DNA of 64,000 nucleotides from Methanolobus profundi (lineage in GTDB: Archaea; Halobacteriota; Methanosarcinia; Methanosarcinales; Methanosarcinaceae). The stretch's first letter is position 1. Each line of letters opens with the position of its first letter. Shown here one piece after another: positions 16,933-26,494 of this stretch. The notes under the pieces were generated by a model. It was not told the origin of the DNA. It ran no database searches and saw only the letters and a program-made list of their open reading frames with translations. The position numbers were made by a program, and so were the translations under genes. The DNA lies in assembly GCF_900114835.1 (NCBI RefSeq), contig NZ_FOUJ01000006.1, positions 80,048-144,047 of the forward strand, written 5' to 3'.

Positions 16933-17853
16933 ATCCATACCAAGCATAATGTTCATATTCTGTATCGCTGCACCTGATGCGCCTTTGCCTAGATTGTCAA
17001 GACGGGATATTACCTGTATCTGATTATCATTACCGTAGATGTAAAGGTCCAGATAGTTGGTGTCGTTGCTTCCCTGCACATCAAAAGCATTGTCCACAAG
17101 ATCATCTGCCTCATCTGGCACATGGACACGGATAAAGATAGAATCTCCGTAGTACTTCTGATAAAGTTCATACAGCTCATTCTTTGTCACAGGTTTCTCC
17201 AGCCCATTAACAGACAAAGGCAATGTTGCTGCAAGTCCTCTTGGGAAATTGGAAACCACTGGCATAAGAATTGGTTTCACGTTCAGACCCGAATGGACCA
17301 TTATCTCAGGAACATGCTTATGGGTAAGCCCAAGAGCATACTGCCTTGGAGCCTTATAGGCACGTTCTTCTGTGGTCTCATAGGTCGCGATCATCTGTTT
17401 CCCGCCACCAGTATACCCGGTTATGGAGAACAGAGGAACTGCTGTCTCCCTGGAAACTATCCCTTCTTTCACAAGAGGATAAAGAGCTGCAATAGAAGCC
17501 GTAGCATGACAGCCCGGATTGGACACCTTGCTTGCACCGATGATCTTTTCCCTGTGTTCAGAAGAGAGTTCAGGCAAACCATAAGCCCATGCTTCATTTA
17601 TACGGTTGGCTGTGGATGCATCGATGATCTTTGTATTCGGATCTGTGATCAGACCCACTGTATCCTCTACCGCCTCGTCCGGCAGGCACAGGAACACAAG
17701 GTCTGCCTCGTTGAGCAACTGAGTCCTCAATTCCCTGTTGTGGCGCTCCTCATACGGAATCTCAAGTATCTCAACCTGCGGATGCTTTGCCAGACGCTCA
17801 TTAACCAGTAAGCCGGTCGTTCCATGTTGACCGTCCACGTATATCTTGTACAT
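16912..17853 (-). CDS. argC: N-acetyl-gamma-glutamyl-phosphate reductase (short, type 2)
   Basis: 313 residues. It reduces N-acetylglutamyl phosphate to the semialdehyde with NADPH, the third step of arginine synthesis. The N-terminus YVDGQHGTTGLLVNERL is the nucleotide-binding loop. The catalytic cysteine is C115 in VSNPGCHATAS, and a TGYTGGGKQM segment follows. The length and the DGQHGTTG opening fit the shorter ArgC class (argC_other) rather than the ~345-residue type. It is transcribed alone, with its own terminator. argJ of the same pathway lies 3 kb away on the same strand. Confidence 0.93.
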   Translation of the reverse strand: MYKIYVDGQHGTTGLLVNERLAKHPQVEILEIPYEERHNRELRTQLLNEADLVFLCLPDEAVEDTVGLITDPNTKIIDASTANRINEAWAYGLPELSSEHREKIIGASKVSNPGCHATASIAALYPLVKEGIVSRETAVPLFSITGYTGGGKQMIATYETTEERAYKAPRQYALGLTHKHVPEIMVHSGLNVKPILMPVVSNFPRGLAATLPLSVNGLEKPVTKNELYELYQKYYGDSIFIRVHVPDEADDLVDNAFDVQGSNDTNYLDLYIYGNDNQIQVISRLDNLGKGASGAAIQNMNIMLGMDETTGLL

Positions 17854-17953
17854 TATCTTCCTCAGATACTCTGATAGATTATATTGTTATTCTATATTTC
17901 GGCTCTGGAATGTTCTTCATCATTTAGAAGTGTAGTTAAAAAATATTAGAGGA

Positions 17954-19300
17954 CTATTCTTCAAGCTTTTTCCTTCTTTTTGGAGCCACAAAGAGTATGA
18001 TAAAAAGAACCATAATAGAAGTGACTACAAAAGCTATTCTGATGATATAAAAAAGTGTATCCAATGTATCCTCTATATACTCATTTTCCTTTATGTCCTG
18101 AAAGTCCCAGAGGAAAACAGCATCACTTTTTAGCATCGTACTATAAACTTCAAAATAAATTCCATCTTCATATGCATTTGAAAATGCCTTCTCAGCTGAT
18201 CGATAGTACTCCGAACTCTCCGAAAGGTCTCCACCGTTTGCAAGATAAGTCATGTTTGGAGAGAAAGAAACACAATCAAGCCAATAAGCATTTGAGCTCA
18301 TCGAAAAGTCTGCAATCTTTTCTTCGTTATCAACATCCCATACAACCATATTGCCACCGTAAACAACTGCAACGTATTTTCCATCTGGAGAAAGGTCATA
18401 TGAAACAAAATATTCATCCATACCATACTTTTTAAAGTCACGATATAGGTTTCCATTTGTGGAATTGAATACCTTTATTGAATTCGTACTTCTGGAACGA
18501 CCAGCAAATATGTTTCCATCATCTGAAAATTGGATCTCTTCGAGAGAACCTGTGTTCACACTAAAACTGGGAGTTTCATTTTTCCAATCCCAGAAAATAG
18601 TTTCTGAAGATGTTTTCTCGTTATAGTAATTTACAGCAAGATAGTGACCATCTGGAGTAAATACCAGTGATGATACCTCTTCATTATTGCTTTCTAAAAA
18701 TGATGCTGACGCTTGTGATGATATGGACCATATTTTTACGACATTGGTCCCGCTGGAGATATTGTTGTAATAAGATGCTGCAAAGTACTTTCCATCAGGG
18801 GAAAATGCCACATTTCTTACAACGTTATTTTTCATTTCATATTTCAGATACTCACCTGTTTCAAAATCCCATAAGTAGATATCTGATATAGAAATTCCAG
18901 GATTCTCACGTTTACGGTGTTCCTTGGTGTATGATTCAAAATCAAATAAAGTCCCTCCAGTCAAAACGTATTTTCCATCAGGAGAGAATTTCACAGAATG
19001 CACATGTGTTCGATCATGTTTGCCAAGAAGGGATACCAAACGTTCTTTTTCTGTTACATTGTTGGGGTCAGATATGTCCTCTCCTGTCTCTAGATTCCAG
19101 ATAAGGACATATCCTGAATAATCCCCAATAACAAGAAAGTTTTCATCAGGAGAAAAATCCAATGTCGCGATATTGACTATAGATGGATAAGAAACCTTGA
19201 CAGGAATTGGTTCATCTGTGGCAGACACTTGAGGTAAGAATGCTATAGCTACGAGCAATACAAACAGGAAAAACATTAATTTGTTTATTTTATTGCACAT
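17954..19300 (-). CDS. Exported WD40-like beta-propeller protein with C-terminal membrane anchor
   Basis: 448 residues. An N-terminal hydrophobic segment (about 7-25) looks like a signal peptide ending before SATDEPIP. Seven blades can be recognised from the SPDGKY-type turns (SPDENFL, SPDGKYVL, SPDGKYFA, TPDGHYLA, SDDGNIFA, SPDGKYVA, SPNMTYLA). A C-terminal membrane helix (about 418-440) precedes PKRRKKLEE, so the propeller should face outward on the cell surface. It follows a second WD40 gene by 33 bases, so they are probably one operon. Ligand and role are unknown; WD40 propellers usually act as protein-interaction platforms. Confidence 0.8.
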   Translation of the reverse strand: MCNKINKLMFFLFVLLVAIAFLPQVSATDEPIPVKVSYPSIVNIATLDFSPDENFLVIGDYSGYVLIWNLETGEDISDPNNVTEKERLVSLLGKHDRTHVHSVKFSPDGKYVLTGGTLFDFESYTKEHRKRENPGISISDIYLWDFETGEYLKYEMKNNVVRNVAFSPDGKYFAASYYNNISSGTNVVKIWSISSQASASFLESNNEEVSSLVFTPDGHYLAVNYYNEKTSSETIFWDWKNETPSFSVNTGSLEEIQFSDDGNIFAGRSRSTNSIKVFNSTNGNLYRDFKKYGMDEYFVSYDLSPDGKYVAVVYGGNMVVWDVDNEEKIADFSMSSNAYWLDCVSFSPNMTYLANGGDLSESSEYYRSAEKAFSNAYEDGIYFEVYSTMLKSDAVFLWDFQDIKENEYIEDTLDTLFYIIRIAFVVTSIMVLFIILFVAPKRRKKLEE

Positions 19301-19333
19301 GCGAATGTTTCCTTAAGCCATAGAGTAAAAAAA

Positions 19334-20494
19334 TCACTCATAGTAACTTTCTACAATCTCCGTGAAATTATAGATGAACACCATGCCCTCATCAAACTTG
19401 GTTCCTACTAAATACCTGGAGTCTTCAGTAGCTTTAAGTCCAACTATGATCTCTTTTCCGTCAGCAGAGAAAATTGCTGCATTAAAATTATCTACATAGT
19501 CCAGCTTGTAACTTTTAGTCCTAAGAATCTGCTTTTCCGAAGATATATCCCATACAATTAAAGCAGATGGATCAACTGCCATCAGGAATTTACCATCCGG
19601 TGATAAAGAGAGATCATAAGGCATATCTGCGTCATAAAACTTACTTTTTACCTCGTACGAATCAGTATCCCATACAAAAAGTCCCCTACCATCCCCATTT
19701 TCCCCTGCCAGAATGCTACCATCTTTAGAAAATTGCAACTTAAATGCAGAAATTCCATCCAATGTTGTCTGAGTTGCTCCGGTCTCTGCATTAAAGAAAA
19801 CGATGCTGTCTGCACAGTCTTCATGACCTTCAAAACTTATGACTACAAATTCACCATCAGGAGAAAATACAAGGGATTTTACTCTATAATTGTCGCTAAT
19901 AATAGATTTTTCAACCTCACCTGTTTCCGTATCCCACAAGTTAACAGTACACTGACCAGACCCTTCTCCTATTTTGTAAGAAGATGCATAATATCTCCCA
20001 TCTGGAGAAAAAGCCACATAATTTATTAGATTATTTTCCATATCATGTGCTCTAACAGTGGTTTTATTTTCTACATCATATAAGGTAAGGTGAGACTCGA
20101 AAAGTTCAGGATTATAATAATTAGAATATACCAACAAATATTTGTTGTCCGGTGAAAACTCCAAGCCTGCTGGATTGTATGGTTCATTTCCTAAAATATC
20201 GATGTCCCCACTGTTTTGAACCCCGTTATAACCAAATGATCCTGTTTCTTTTGTTTTATTCCACAACATAATAGATCCATCAATAGCACAACCAAATGCA
20301 ACATAGTTATTATCTGGAGAACAATCAATACCACTTATCCTACCATAGTCATATGCAACCTTTTCAGGAATAAAGTCATCCAGTGACTCAGCAGGAGTTA
20401 CACTATCCAAGAAACCACTTTTGACATCAGGAAAAAGGCTAGCTAAGATAATAAATATGAAAATAAGTCGGGCTGTCTTCATTTGTGATTCCAT
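19334..20494 (-). CDS. Exported WD40-like beta-propeller protein
   Basis: 386 residues (an alternative ATG at 20482 would remove four). A signal peptide covers about 5-27. Seven blade turns are visible: SPDNNYV, SPDNKYLL, SPDGRYYA, SPDGEFVV, SKDGSILA, SPDGKFLM, SADGKEII. Unlike the downstream paralogue it has no C-terminal membrane helix, so it is probably released or held by its partner. First gene of the pair, with a TATA box about 95 bases upstream. Function unknown. Confidence 0.8.
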   Translation of the reverse strand: MESQMKTARLIFIFIILASLFPDVKSGFLDSVTPAESLDDFIPEKVAYDYGRISGIDCSPDNNYVAFGCAIDGSIMLWNKTKETGSFGYNGVQNSGDIDILGNEPYNPAGLEFSPDNKYLLVYSNYYNPELFESHLTLYDVENKTTVRAHDMENNLINYVAFSPDGRYYASSYKIGEGSGQCTVNLWDTETGEVEKSIISDNYRVKSLVFSPDGEFVVISFEGHEDCADSIVFFNAETGATQTTLDGISAFKLQFSKDGSILAGENGDGRGLFVWDTDSYEVKSKFYDADMPYDLSLSPDGKFLMAVDPSALIVWDISSEKQILRTKSYKLDYVDNFNAAIFSADGKEIIVGLKATEDSRYLVGTKFDEGMVFIYNFTEIVESYYE

Positions 20495-20588
20495 GATATG
20501 TGATCCGGTTTCATTTGATCTTATGTTGAAAAAAGCAATAAGAATTACTGAATATTGAAACTATTTTCAACTCTACATACCAGAATAC

Positions 20589-20600
20589 ATTATATATTTA
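20589..20600 (-). promoter_or_regulatory. TATA box of the WD40 gene pair
   Basis: The minus strand reads TAAATATATAAT, about 95 bases before the first ATG, which implies a leader of roughly 70 bases. Confidence 0.45.
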
Positions 20601-20640
20601 TTTCGATTTGCGTTTATTCCAATCAGTAATGGATGAAGAA

Positions 20641-20680
20641 GAGAAAAACAATAAAAGAACCACAGAGGGAACACTCCCTC
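20641..20680 (-). terminator. Terminator of the CBS-argJ operon
   Basis: GAGGGA-ACAC-TCCCTC (20665-20680) is a perfect 6-bp hairpin 17 bases past the argJ stop. The minus strand continues into TTCTTTTATTGTTTTTC. Confidence 0.6.
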
Positions 20681-20696
20681 AAACTATTAATGAAAA

Positions 20697-21881
20697 TCAG
20701 GTCGTATACTCAGCATTGATCCTGACATAATCGTACGTCAGGTCACAGCCCCATGCTGTGGCACTCTCGTGACCCATTCCGAGGTCAGTTATGATGAATA
20801 TCTCATCCTCTGCCATGATGGACTTAAGCTGAGAGAGTGTTTCCTCGTCGTTCTTCACGACCTCGCCGTTCTTTACCAGTTCCACGACCTCGGTCCCTGC
20901 TGAGAATGAGAGTGAGATCTTCGTCTGGTCCATATTGGCACCGGAATATCCTGCTGCAACTACGATACGTCCCCAGTTCGGGTCCTGACCGAATATGGCG
21001 GATTTGACCAATGGAGAGCGAACTATCGACTTAGCTGCAAGACGGGCATCCTCCTGTGTGGCTGCTCCTGTAACTTTGGATTCTATGAGCTTGGTAGCTC
21101 CTTCGCCGTCTATGGCTATCATCTTTGCAAGCTCGGTAAGTACGAGGTCAAGACCTGCCTGAAGGTCAGTGATCTCAGGAGTGATGCCGGACTGTCCTGT
21201 GGCTGTCAAAAGAACCATGTCGTTGGTGCTTGTGTCACCGTCCACGACTATCATGTTGAAGCTCTTATCAACAGCAACCGTAAGACATGACTGTAATACA
21301 TCCGGGTGGACCTCTGCATCGGTGTAGATAAATCCAAGCATGGTTCCCATGTTCGGCTCGATCATACCCGAACCCTTGGCAATACCTGCAATGCGGATAC
21401 CACAGTCCATCTCAATGGCTATCTCCTTTGGCACAGTGTCGGTTGTCATGATAGAACGTGCTGCGCTCATGCTGGCATCGGCGTCCTCACCCATTAAGTC
21501 CAATACCTCGCCCAGATGAGTGGTTATCCAGCTTGTGTCAAGCTTGCGTCCCACAACACCTGTGGAAGCCACACCGATAAGTTCTTCCTCAGTTCCAAGT
21601 TTGGATGCAAGTGAAGATGCCATGATCCTTGCATCAGCAAGTCCCTGAACACCTGTAAAGGCATTGGCATTGCCACTGTTCACGATAACACCGGAAAGCC
21701 TGCCGGTCCTATTGATATGCTCTCTGGTGACCACCAGTGGAGCTGCAATTACTTTGTTCCTGGTGTATACTCCGGCAGCGTTCCCTTCTGCCTGAATGAT
21801 AGTCAGTCCCATCTTTCCGGGTTTAATGCCACCGGCACGCACGCCTTTTACAGCACATATACCGCCTTCAATGAATTTCAT
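20697..21881 (-). CDS. argJ: Glutamate N-acetyltransferase (ornithine acetyltransferase)
   Basis: 394 residues. ArgJ transfers the acetyl group from N-acetylornithine to glutamate, recycling acetate in arginine synthesis; archaeal enzymes are often monofunctional. The precursor self-cleaves before a threonine that becomes the nucleophile, here T180 in AKGSGMIEPNMGTMLGF. The residue before it is Gly rather than the more usual Ala. VNSGNANAFTG and QDPNWGRIVVAAGYSG are also diagnostic. AAGGAATATC precedes the ATG, 11 bases after the stop of a CBS-domain gene, so the two are co-transcribed. Confidence 0.95.
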   Translation of the reverse strand: MKFIEGGICAVKGVRAGGIKPGKMGLTIIQAEGNAAGVYTRNKVIAAPLVVTREHINRTGRLSGVIVNSGNANAFTGVQGLADARIMASSLASKLGTEEELIGVASTGVVGRKLDTSWITTHLGEVLDLMGEDADASMSAARSIMTTDTVPKEIAIEMDCGIRIAGIAKGSGMIEPNMGTMLGFIYTDAEVHPDVLQSCLTVAVDKSFNMIVVDGDTSTNDMVLLTATGQSGITPEITDLQAGLDLVLTELAKMIAIDGEGATKLIESKVTGAATQEDARLAAKSIVRSPLVKSAIFGQDPNWGRIVVAAGYSGANMDQTKISLSFSAGTEVVELVKNGEVVKNDEETLSQLKSIMAEDEIFIITDLGMGHESATAWGCDLTYDYVRINAEYTT

Positions 21882-21892
21882 GATATTCCTTC

Positions 21893-22360
21893 TTACAATT
21901 TTCCAAGACCGTTAATGATGTCACCACGTGTGACAATTCCCACAAGAGTTCCGTCCTCATCCACAACTGGAAGGCGGTTTATCCTGTGTTTGCTTATGAC
22001 AGTGGAAGCATCCTCTATAGATGAGTCAGGACCAATTGCATAAACACTCTTTGTCATTATCTCCTTGATCGGTTTTGAACCCACATCCTCAAGCATATCC
22101 TTGGTCTCCTCCCAGTTGAGCAGTTCGCGGAGAGGAACCTCAATAACCTCAAAAGGACTTGGTAACCAGAGTCCCCCATGTTCTGGGATCTCAAGCAGTT
22201 TAAGGATATCTCCTTCGGAAACTATTCCAACTACCTTTCCACCATCAACAACAGGAAGACCACTAACACTTTTTTGCTTCAGGAGCTGTGCTACCTCACG
22301 AATAGGAGTTTCAGAGGAGCAAGTAACAACTTCAGTGTTCATTACATCTTTTACGTCCAT
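21893..22360 (-). CDS. Two-CBS-domain protein
   Basis: 155 residues consisting of two CBS domains (about 1-60 and 93-153): MNTEVVTCSSETPIREVAQL with SGLPVVDGGKVVGIVSEGDI, then MTKSVYAIGPDSSIEDASTV with NRLPVVDEDGTLVGIVTRGD. CBS pairs bind adenosyl ligands (AMP, ATP, SAM) and act as energy or nucleotide sensors. Being directly upstream of argJ in one operon suggests, but does not prove, a link to the regulation of arginine synthesis. Confidence 0.9.
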   Translation of the reverse strand: MDVKDVMNTEVVTCSSETPIREVAQLLKQKSVSGLPVVDGGKVVGIVSEGDILKLLEIPEHGGLWLPSPFEVIEVPLRELLNWEETKDMLEDVGSKPIKEIMTKSVYAIGPDSSIEDASTVISKHRINRLPVVDEDGTLVGIVTRGDIINGLGKL

Positions 22361-22583
22361 GATTATACCTTACTTTACTATGATATTTCAGGATTTGCAC
22401 CTTAAGGAAAGATCACACCATCCACATGATCTCTTCCCTGTTATCTGAGCATATGATGAAAAGTAGTTTTTGTGTATAATGCTTGTGCTTTGGAAAAGCG
22501 GGAATATGTAAAGAAGTGACTTCCGGGTCTATTCATAACTGAAATGAGCAGAGATACAGTCAAAACATACTACATAATAGCAG

Positions 22584-22597
22584 AAAGTATATAATTG
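22584..22597 (+). promoter_or_regulatory. TATA box of the NosD-like gene
   Basis: AAAGTATATAATTG lies about 60 bases before the ATG at 22652, implying a leader of about 35 bases. Confidence 0.5.
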
Positions 22598-22651
22598 ATG
22601 TATTAAATAATGCACTCAATATATTATAACAGATATATACGAGTGTACATT

Positions 22652-25600
22652 ATGAAAAATAAAGGGACATTATTATTAAGACAACTTATCATAGCGACGA
22701 TATTGCTGGTGTTGTCCTCATGCATCTGGACAGGTTCAGCAGCAGAATTAATGGTTGGTGACGGACAGACATATTCGAGTATCACTAATGCACTTGCCAT
22801 TGCAAACAACGGTGATATAATTACCGTAACAGATGGCACATATGTTGAGAACATAGACGTTAGCAAGGAAGTAACCATCCGCTCTGAGAATGGCTCTGCA
22901 AACACAACAGTTCAGGCCGCTACAAACAGTGATGATGTGTTCTATGTTACTGCTGATCATGTAACCATCAGTGGATTCAATATCACAGGTGCAGATTCAG
23001 CTTGCGGTATTTTCCTTGTGTCTGCAAGCAACAATACACTAACAGACAACAAGATATACGGAAATGACAAAGGTGTCTACCTGCATACTTCTTGTGACTA
23101 TAACACCCTGGACAATAATATTGTAGATTCGAATATCAATTATGGAATATGGGCAGATGAAACATCGAACTGGAATGAGTTTACAAACAACTCTCTCATT
23201 AACGACACTAGTGGTATTTACATCAAAGAATCAGAACATAACATATTAATAAATAACACTGCCACTGAAAATGTAAGAGGGATCTATCTATTATCATCCG
23301 AAAATTCTACTGTCATTGACAATTATCTGTATGAGAATAATTATGGTATATACTTTAGTTCTTCAGGCAACAATACTCTAACAGGTAACAATGCAAGTTC
23401 AAATTCTGTTTACGGTATTTATCTATACACTTCAAACAACAACACTCTGACAAACAGTATTGCTAATAACAATAATTTAGGCATTTACCTGGATTCTTCA
23501 AGCAACTATAATGATCTGACAAATAACACTGCCGCTGGAAATACAATCGGAATCCATCTATTATCATCCGAAAATTCTACTGTCATTGACAATTATCTGT
23601 ATGAGAATGATGAGGGTATTCGCTTGCATACGTCAGGCAACAATACTCTGACAGGCAACAATGCAAGTGAAAATGGTTACGGAATTTGCCTGACATCATC
23701 AAGCAACAACACTCTAACAGACAATATTGTCAGTGGAAATGATTATAGTGGTATTTACTTGCAGACATCAGGCAATAATACTCTGACAGGCAACAATGCA
23801 AGTGAAAATTCTGCTTATGGTATTCTTCTACACACTTCAAGCAACAATACTTTGACAAACAGTACTGCCAATAACAACAATTTTGGCATTTACCTGTCTT
23901 TATCAAGCACCTATAATGATCTGACAAACAATAGTGCAAGTGGAAATGATTACGGAATTTACCTGTCATCATCAAGCAACAACACCCTGACAGACAGTAC
24001 TGCTAATAACAACAGTTATGGCATTTACTTGTATTCTTCAAGCAATGATAATGACCTGACAAATAATAACGCCAATGAAAATACTAATTATGGAATTCAC
24101 CTGTTATCATCAAGCAATAGTACTTTGACAAACAACAATGCCAATAACAACAGTTATGGAATTTACCTGTCATCATCAAGCAACAGTACTTTGACAAACA
24201 ATAGTGCCATTAACAATGATGTGTATGGAATTTACCTGTCATCATCAAGCAATGGTACTTTGACAAACAACAATGCCATCAACAATTCAAACGGGATCTA
24301 CATATACTCTTCAAGTAATAGCAATATGACAGAAAATACCATGTCAGCAAATTCCTATAATCTTGAAATTGTTGATCCTTCGTCAGAATATCAACATTAT
24401 GACATCGATACGAGCAATCTTGTTGATAATAAGCCTGTATATTATCTTGTAAACCGTTCTGATATGACAGTACCTTCTGAAGCAGGAGTGGTGTATGCAA
24501 TTAACTCTACCAACATCACTATTAATGGAGCTGAGATCGGTAATGAATACTATGGTATCTATTTCCTGAATACCGAAAATTCCACCATTGAAGATGTTAC
24601 GGTCTCAAATTGTTACCAGGGCATCTATCTTGAGTCTTCAGGAAATAATACACTCAGAGGCAATACCGTCACAAGCAATGATGACGATGGTATCCATCTT
24701 GAATCTTCAGAAAATAATACACTCAGAGACAATACTATCACAAGCAACGGTGACAATGGTATCTATCTTTATTCATCAGGAAATAATACACTCACAGGCA
24801 TCACTGCCACTGAGAATCGTGATTATGGCATATATGTTTCCAGCTCAAATTATAACTCGTTTATAAGTAATGTATTAAGTTCTAATGAATATGGGATATA
24901 CCTGTCCTCATCAAGCAACAACGACCTCAGGGAAAATGATGCAAGTTCAAATGCAATGTATGGATTTTATCTATATTCATCTGACAATAATACTCTGATA
25001 GAAAACATTGCAAATAACAATGAATATGACAGTAGTTATATTGATATCAGGTCTATGTTTGTCAACTCTGTGATAGAACCTACTGGAGCCATATCCAGCG
25101 GGACTGCAACAGGCTTCTGCATTTTGTATTCAGACAACAATATCCTTACCAATAACAGTGCCAATTACAATGTTGGTTCCGATGCTGTCCCTGTAGATAC
25201 AGCTTTGAATAGTGTTGTAACCCCTAATGTTGCTTCAGGTTCCATTTATTCCTGTGGTTTCTATCTTGAGTCAGCAGACAATACAACCCTCACAGACAAT
25301 ACTGCAATAGGAAATGATGACTATGATATCTATTCCACATCCTCCCCGAACTGTACTGTTGATAAACTTGTACTGACAGGAGATTCCATGCAAATGTCTT
25401 TCATCACAGATAGTTATATAACTGCAATAAGTGGAAATGAAACAATTTCCTATACCCTTTCCGGTAAAGCCAATGTCAATGGCTATGTGGATATTGGTAA
25501 TGCAAATAATGTCAATGCAACGTTCTTCTATGACGATTCAGGAATGAGCAGTTCCGCTGAATCATCCATAGCTTTGTATAGACTGAATGGCAGTGCATGG

Positions 25601-26407
25601 GTAGCGGTTCCAAATACTTCACTCAACACATCAGCAAATTATATATCTGTGAATCTGACCGATCTTGGATATAGTATAGAGATTATCGCAATTGAAGACT
25701 ATACAAGTACTTTCGGACTCTTCAGGGATGCTCCAAGCTCTTCAAGTTCCGGTTCAGATGGAGGTTCTGTAGCTACAAGGGTAAGGTATGAAGGAACGAT
25801 AACTGACCTTTCTCTTGGCGATGATGGAAAAGTAAAAGGTGATACAGTTGTCAAGTCATCTGATGCTAAGACAACACTGACATTATACAAAGGAACTAAG
25901 GGTGTTGATCCAAATGGCGATCCCGTTAGCAAGATCATAATCACTACACCTGCATCCCTTCCATCTGACACTCCAAAGGAGGTACTTGAATCAGGACTTT
26001 ATGTTGACTTCGGACCTTCTGGAACGACATTTGACAATAAGGTCATGATCAATATTGATTTCGACCCGGCAGATTTTGAAGGTAAGACACCGGTGATATA
26101 CACCTACACATCTGAAGATGGATGGATAGCCCTGGAAACAACCGTAGACTGGGAAAATGGCAGAGCAACAGCCTATACCACACACTTCTCACTGTATGCG
26201 GTGTTTGCATCAGATGAAGTGGAAGGAACAGATGACCCTGTGATCAAGACTGAAGAAGACACAGAGGAAACATCTACAGTTCCGCAGGAAGACACAGAGG
26301 ATGATGAAAGTGGTTATGGATACCTCTATGGACTACTGGGAATAGGAACTGTCACAGCTCTTGGGATCGTATATGTAAAAGGCCAGAATGGTAGAAGAGG
26401 ACTTTAA
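22652..26407 (+). CDS. NosD-like right-handed beta-helix surface protein
   Basis: 1251 residues from the ATG at 22652; the open frame extends 14 codons upstream, but this ATG starts an obvious signal peptide (about 1-33). The next ~820 residues are ~22-residue parallel beta-helix turns of the type NNTLTNNxANNNxYGIYLxS, the pattern of NosD/PbH1 repeats. About 920-1180 is a beta-sandwich module (VKGDTVVKSSDAKTTLTLYK; GLYVDFGPSG; TTHFSLYAVF) common near the C-terminus of methanogen surface proteins. An acidic linker, a membrane helix (GLLGIGTVTALGIVYV) and GRRGL end the protein. The Asn-rich face offers many possible N-glycosylation sites. It probably sits in the cell envelope and binds carbohydrate or other ligands; a copper role as in true NosD is not supported by context. 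Confidence 0.85.
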   Translation: MKNKGTLLLRQLIIATILLVLSSCIWTGSAAELMVGDGQTYSSITNALAIANNGDIITVTDGTYVENIDVSKEVTIRSENGSANTTVQAATNSDDVFYVTADHVTISGFNITGADSACGIFLVSASNNTLTDNKIYGNDKGVYLHTSCDYNTLDNNIVDSNINYGIWADETSNWNEFTNNSLINDTSGIYIKESEHNILINNTATENVRGIYLLSSENSTVIDNYLYENNYGIYFSSSGNNTLTGNNASSNSVYGIYLYTSNNNTLTNSIANNNNLGIYLDSSSNYNDLTNNTAAGNTIGIHLLSSENSTVIDNYLYENDEGIRLHTSGNNTLTGNNASENGYGICLTSSSNNTLTDNIVSGNDYSGIYLQTSGNNTLTGNNASENSAYGILLHTSSNNTLTNSTANNNNFGIYLSLSSTYNDLTNNSASGNDYGIYLSSSSNNTLTDSTANNNSYGIYLYSSSNDNDLTNNNANENTNYGIHLLSSSNSTLTNNNANNNSYGIYLSSSSNSTLTNNSAINNDVYGIYLSSSSNGTLTNNNAINNSNGIYIYSSSNSNMTENTMSANSYNLEIVDPSSEYQHYDIDTSNLVDNKPVYYLVNRSDMTVPSEAGVVYAINSTNITINGAEIGNEYYGIYFLNTENSTIEDVTVSNCYQGIYLESSGNNTLRGNTVTSNDDDGIHLESSENNTLRDNTITSNGDNGIYLYSSGNNTLTGITATENRDYGIYVSSSNYNSFISNVLSSNEYGIYLSSSSNNDLRENDASSNAMYGFYLYSSDNNTLIENIANNNEYDSSYIDIRSMFVNSVIEPTGAISSGTATGFCILYSDNNILTNNSANYNVGSDAVPVDTALNSVVTPNVASGSIYSCGFYLESADNTTLTDNTAIGNDDYDIYSTSSPNCTVDKLVLTGDSMQMSFITDSYITAISGNETISYTLSGKANVNGYVDIGNANNVNATFFYDDSGMSSSAESSIALYRLNGSAWVAVPNTSLNTSANYISVNLTDLGYSIEIIAIEDYTSTFGLFRDAPSSSSSGSDGGSVATRVRYEGTITDLSLGDDGKVKGDTVVKSSDAKTTLTLYKGTKGVDPNGDPVSKIIITTPASLPSDTPKEVLESGLYVDFGPSGTTFDNKVMINIDFDPADFEGKTPVIYTYTSEDGWIALETTVDWENGRATAYTTHFSLYAVFASDEVEGTDDPVIKTEEDTEETSTVPQEDTEDDESGYGYLYGLLGIGTVTALGIVYVKGQNGRRGL
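23286..23608 (+). repeat. Pair of identical 53-bp direct repeats, 270 bp apart, inside the NosD-like gene
   Basis: 23286-23338 and 23556-23608 are identical over 53 bases and encode the same beta-helix turn (LLSSENSTVIDNYLYEN). The 270-bp spacing is an exact multiple of three, so the frame is kept. This points to recent internal duplication. Confidence 0.8.
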
Positions 26408-26426
26408 AGTCCTCTCTTTTCTTTAA
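26396..26426 (+). terminator. Terminator of the NosD-like gene
   Basis: AGAGGACTTTAAAGTCCTCT (26396-26415) is a perfect 20-bp palindrome overlapping the stop codon, followed by CTTTTCTTTAA. Confidence 0.6.
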
Positions 26427-26460
26427 TGCTAAATAAGAACAAAGGATCAATATATCCTTT
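26425..26460 (-). terminator. Terminator of the 26495-26953 gene
   Basis: AAAGGAT-CAATAT-ATCCTTT (26441-26460) forms a hairpin; the minus strand then reads GTTCTTATTT. Confidence 0.45.
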
Positions 26461-26494
26461 GATCATCATTTTTAAGGATCAGCTTTTCTAAAAA

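Noticed and set aside
22652..26407. True NosD (nitrous oxide reductase maturation) function
   Set aside because: The family similarity is only in the beta-helix repeats, and no nosZ, nosF, nosY or copper genes are nearby.
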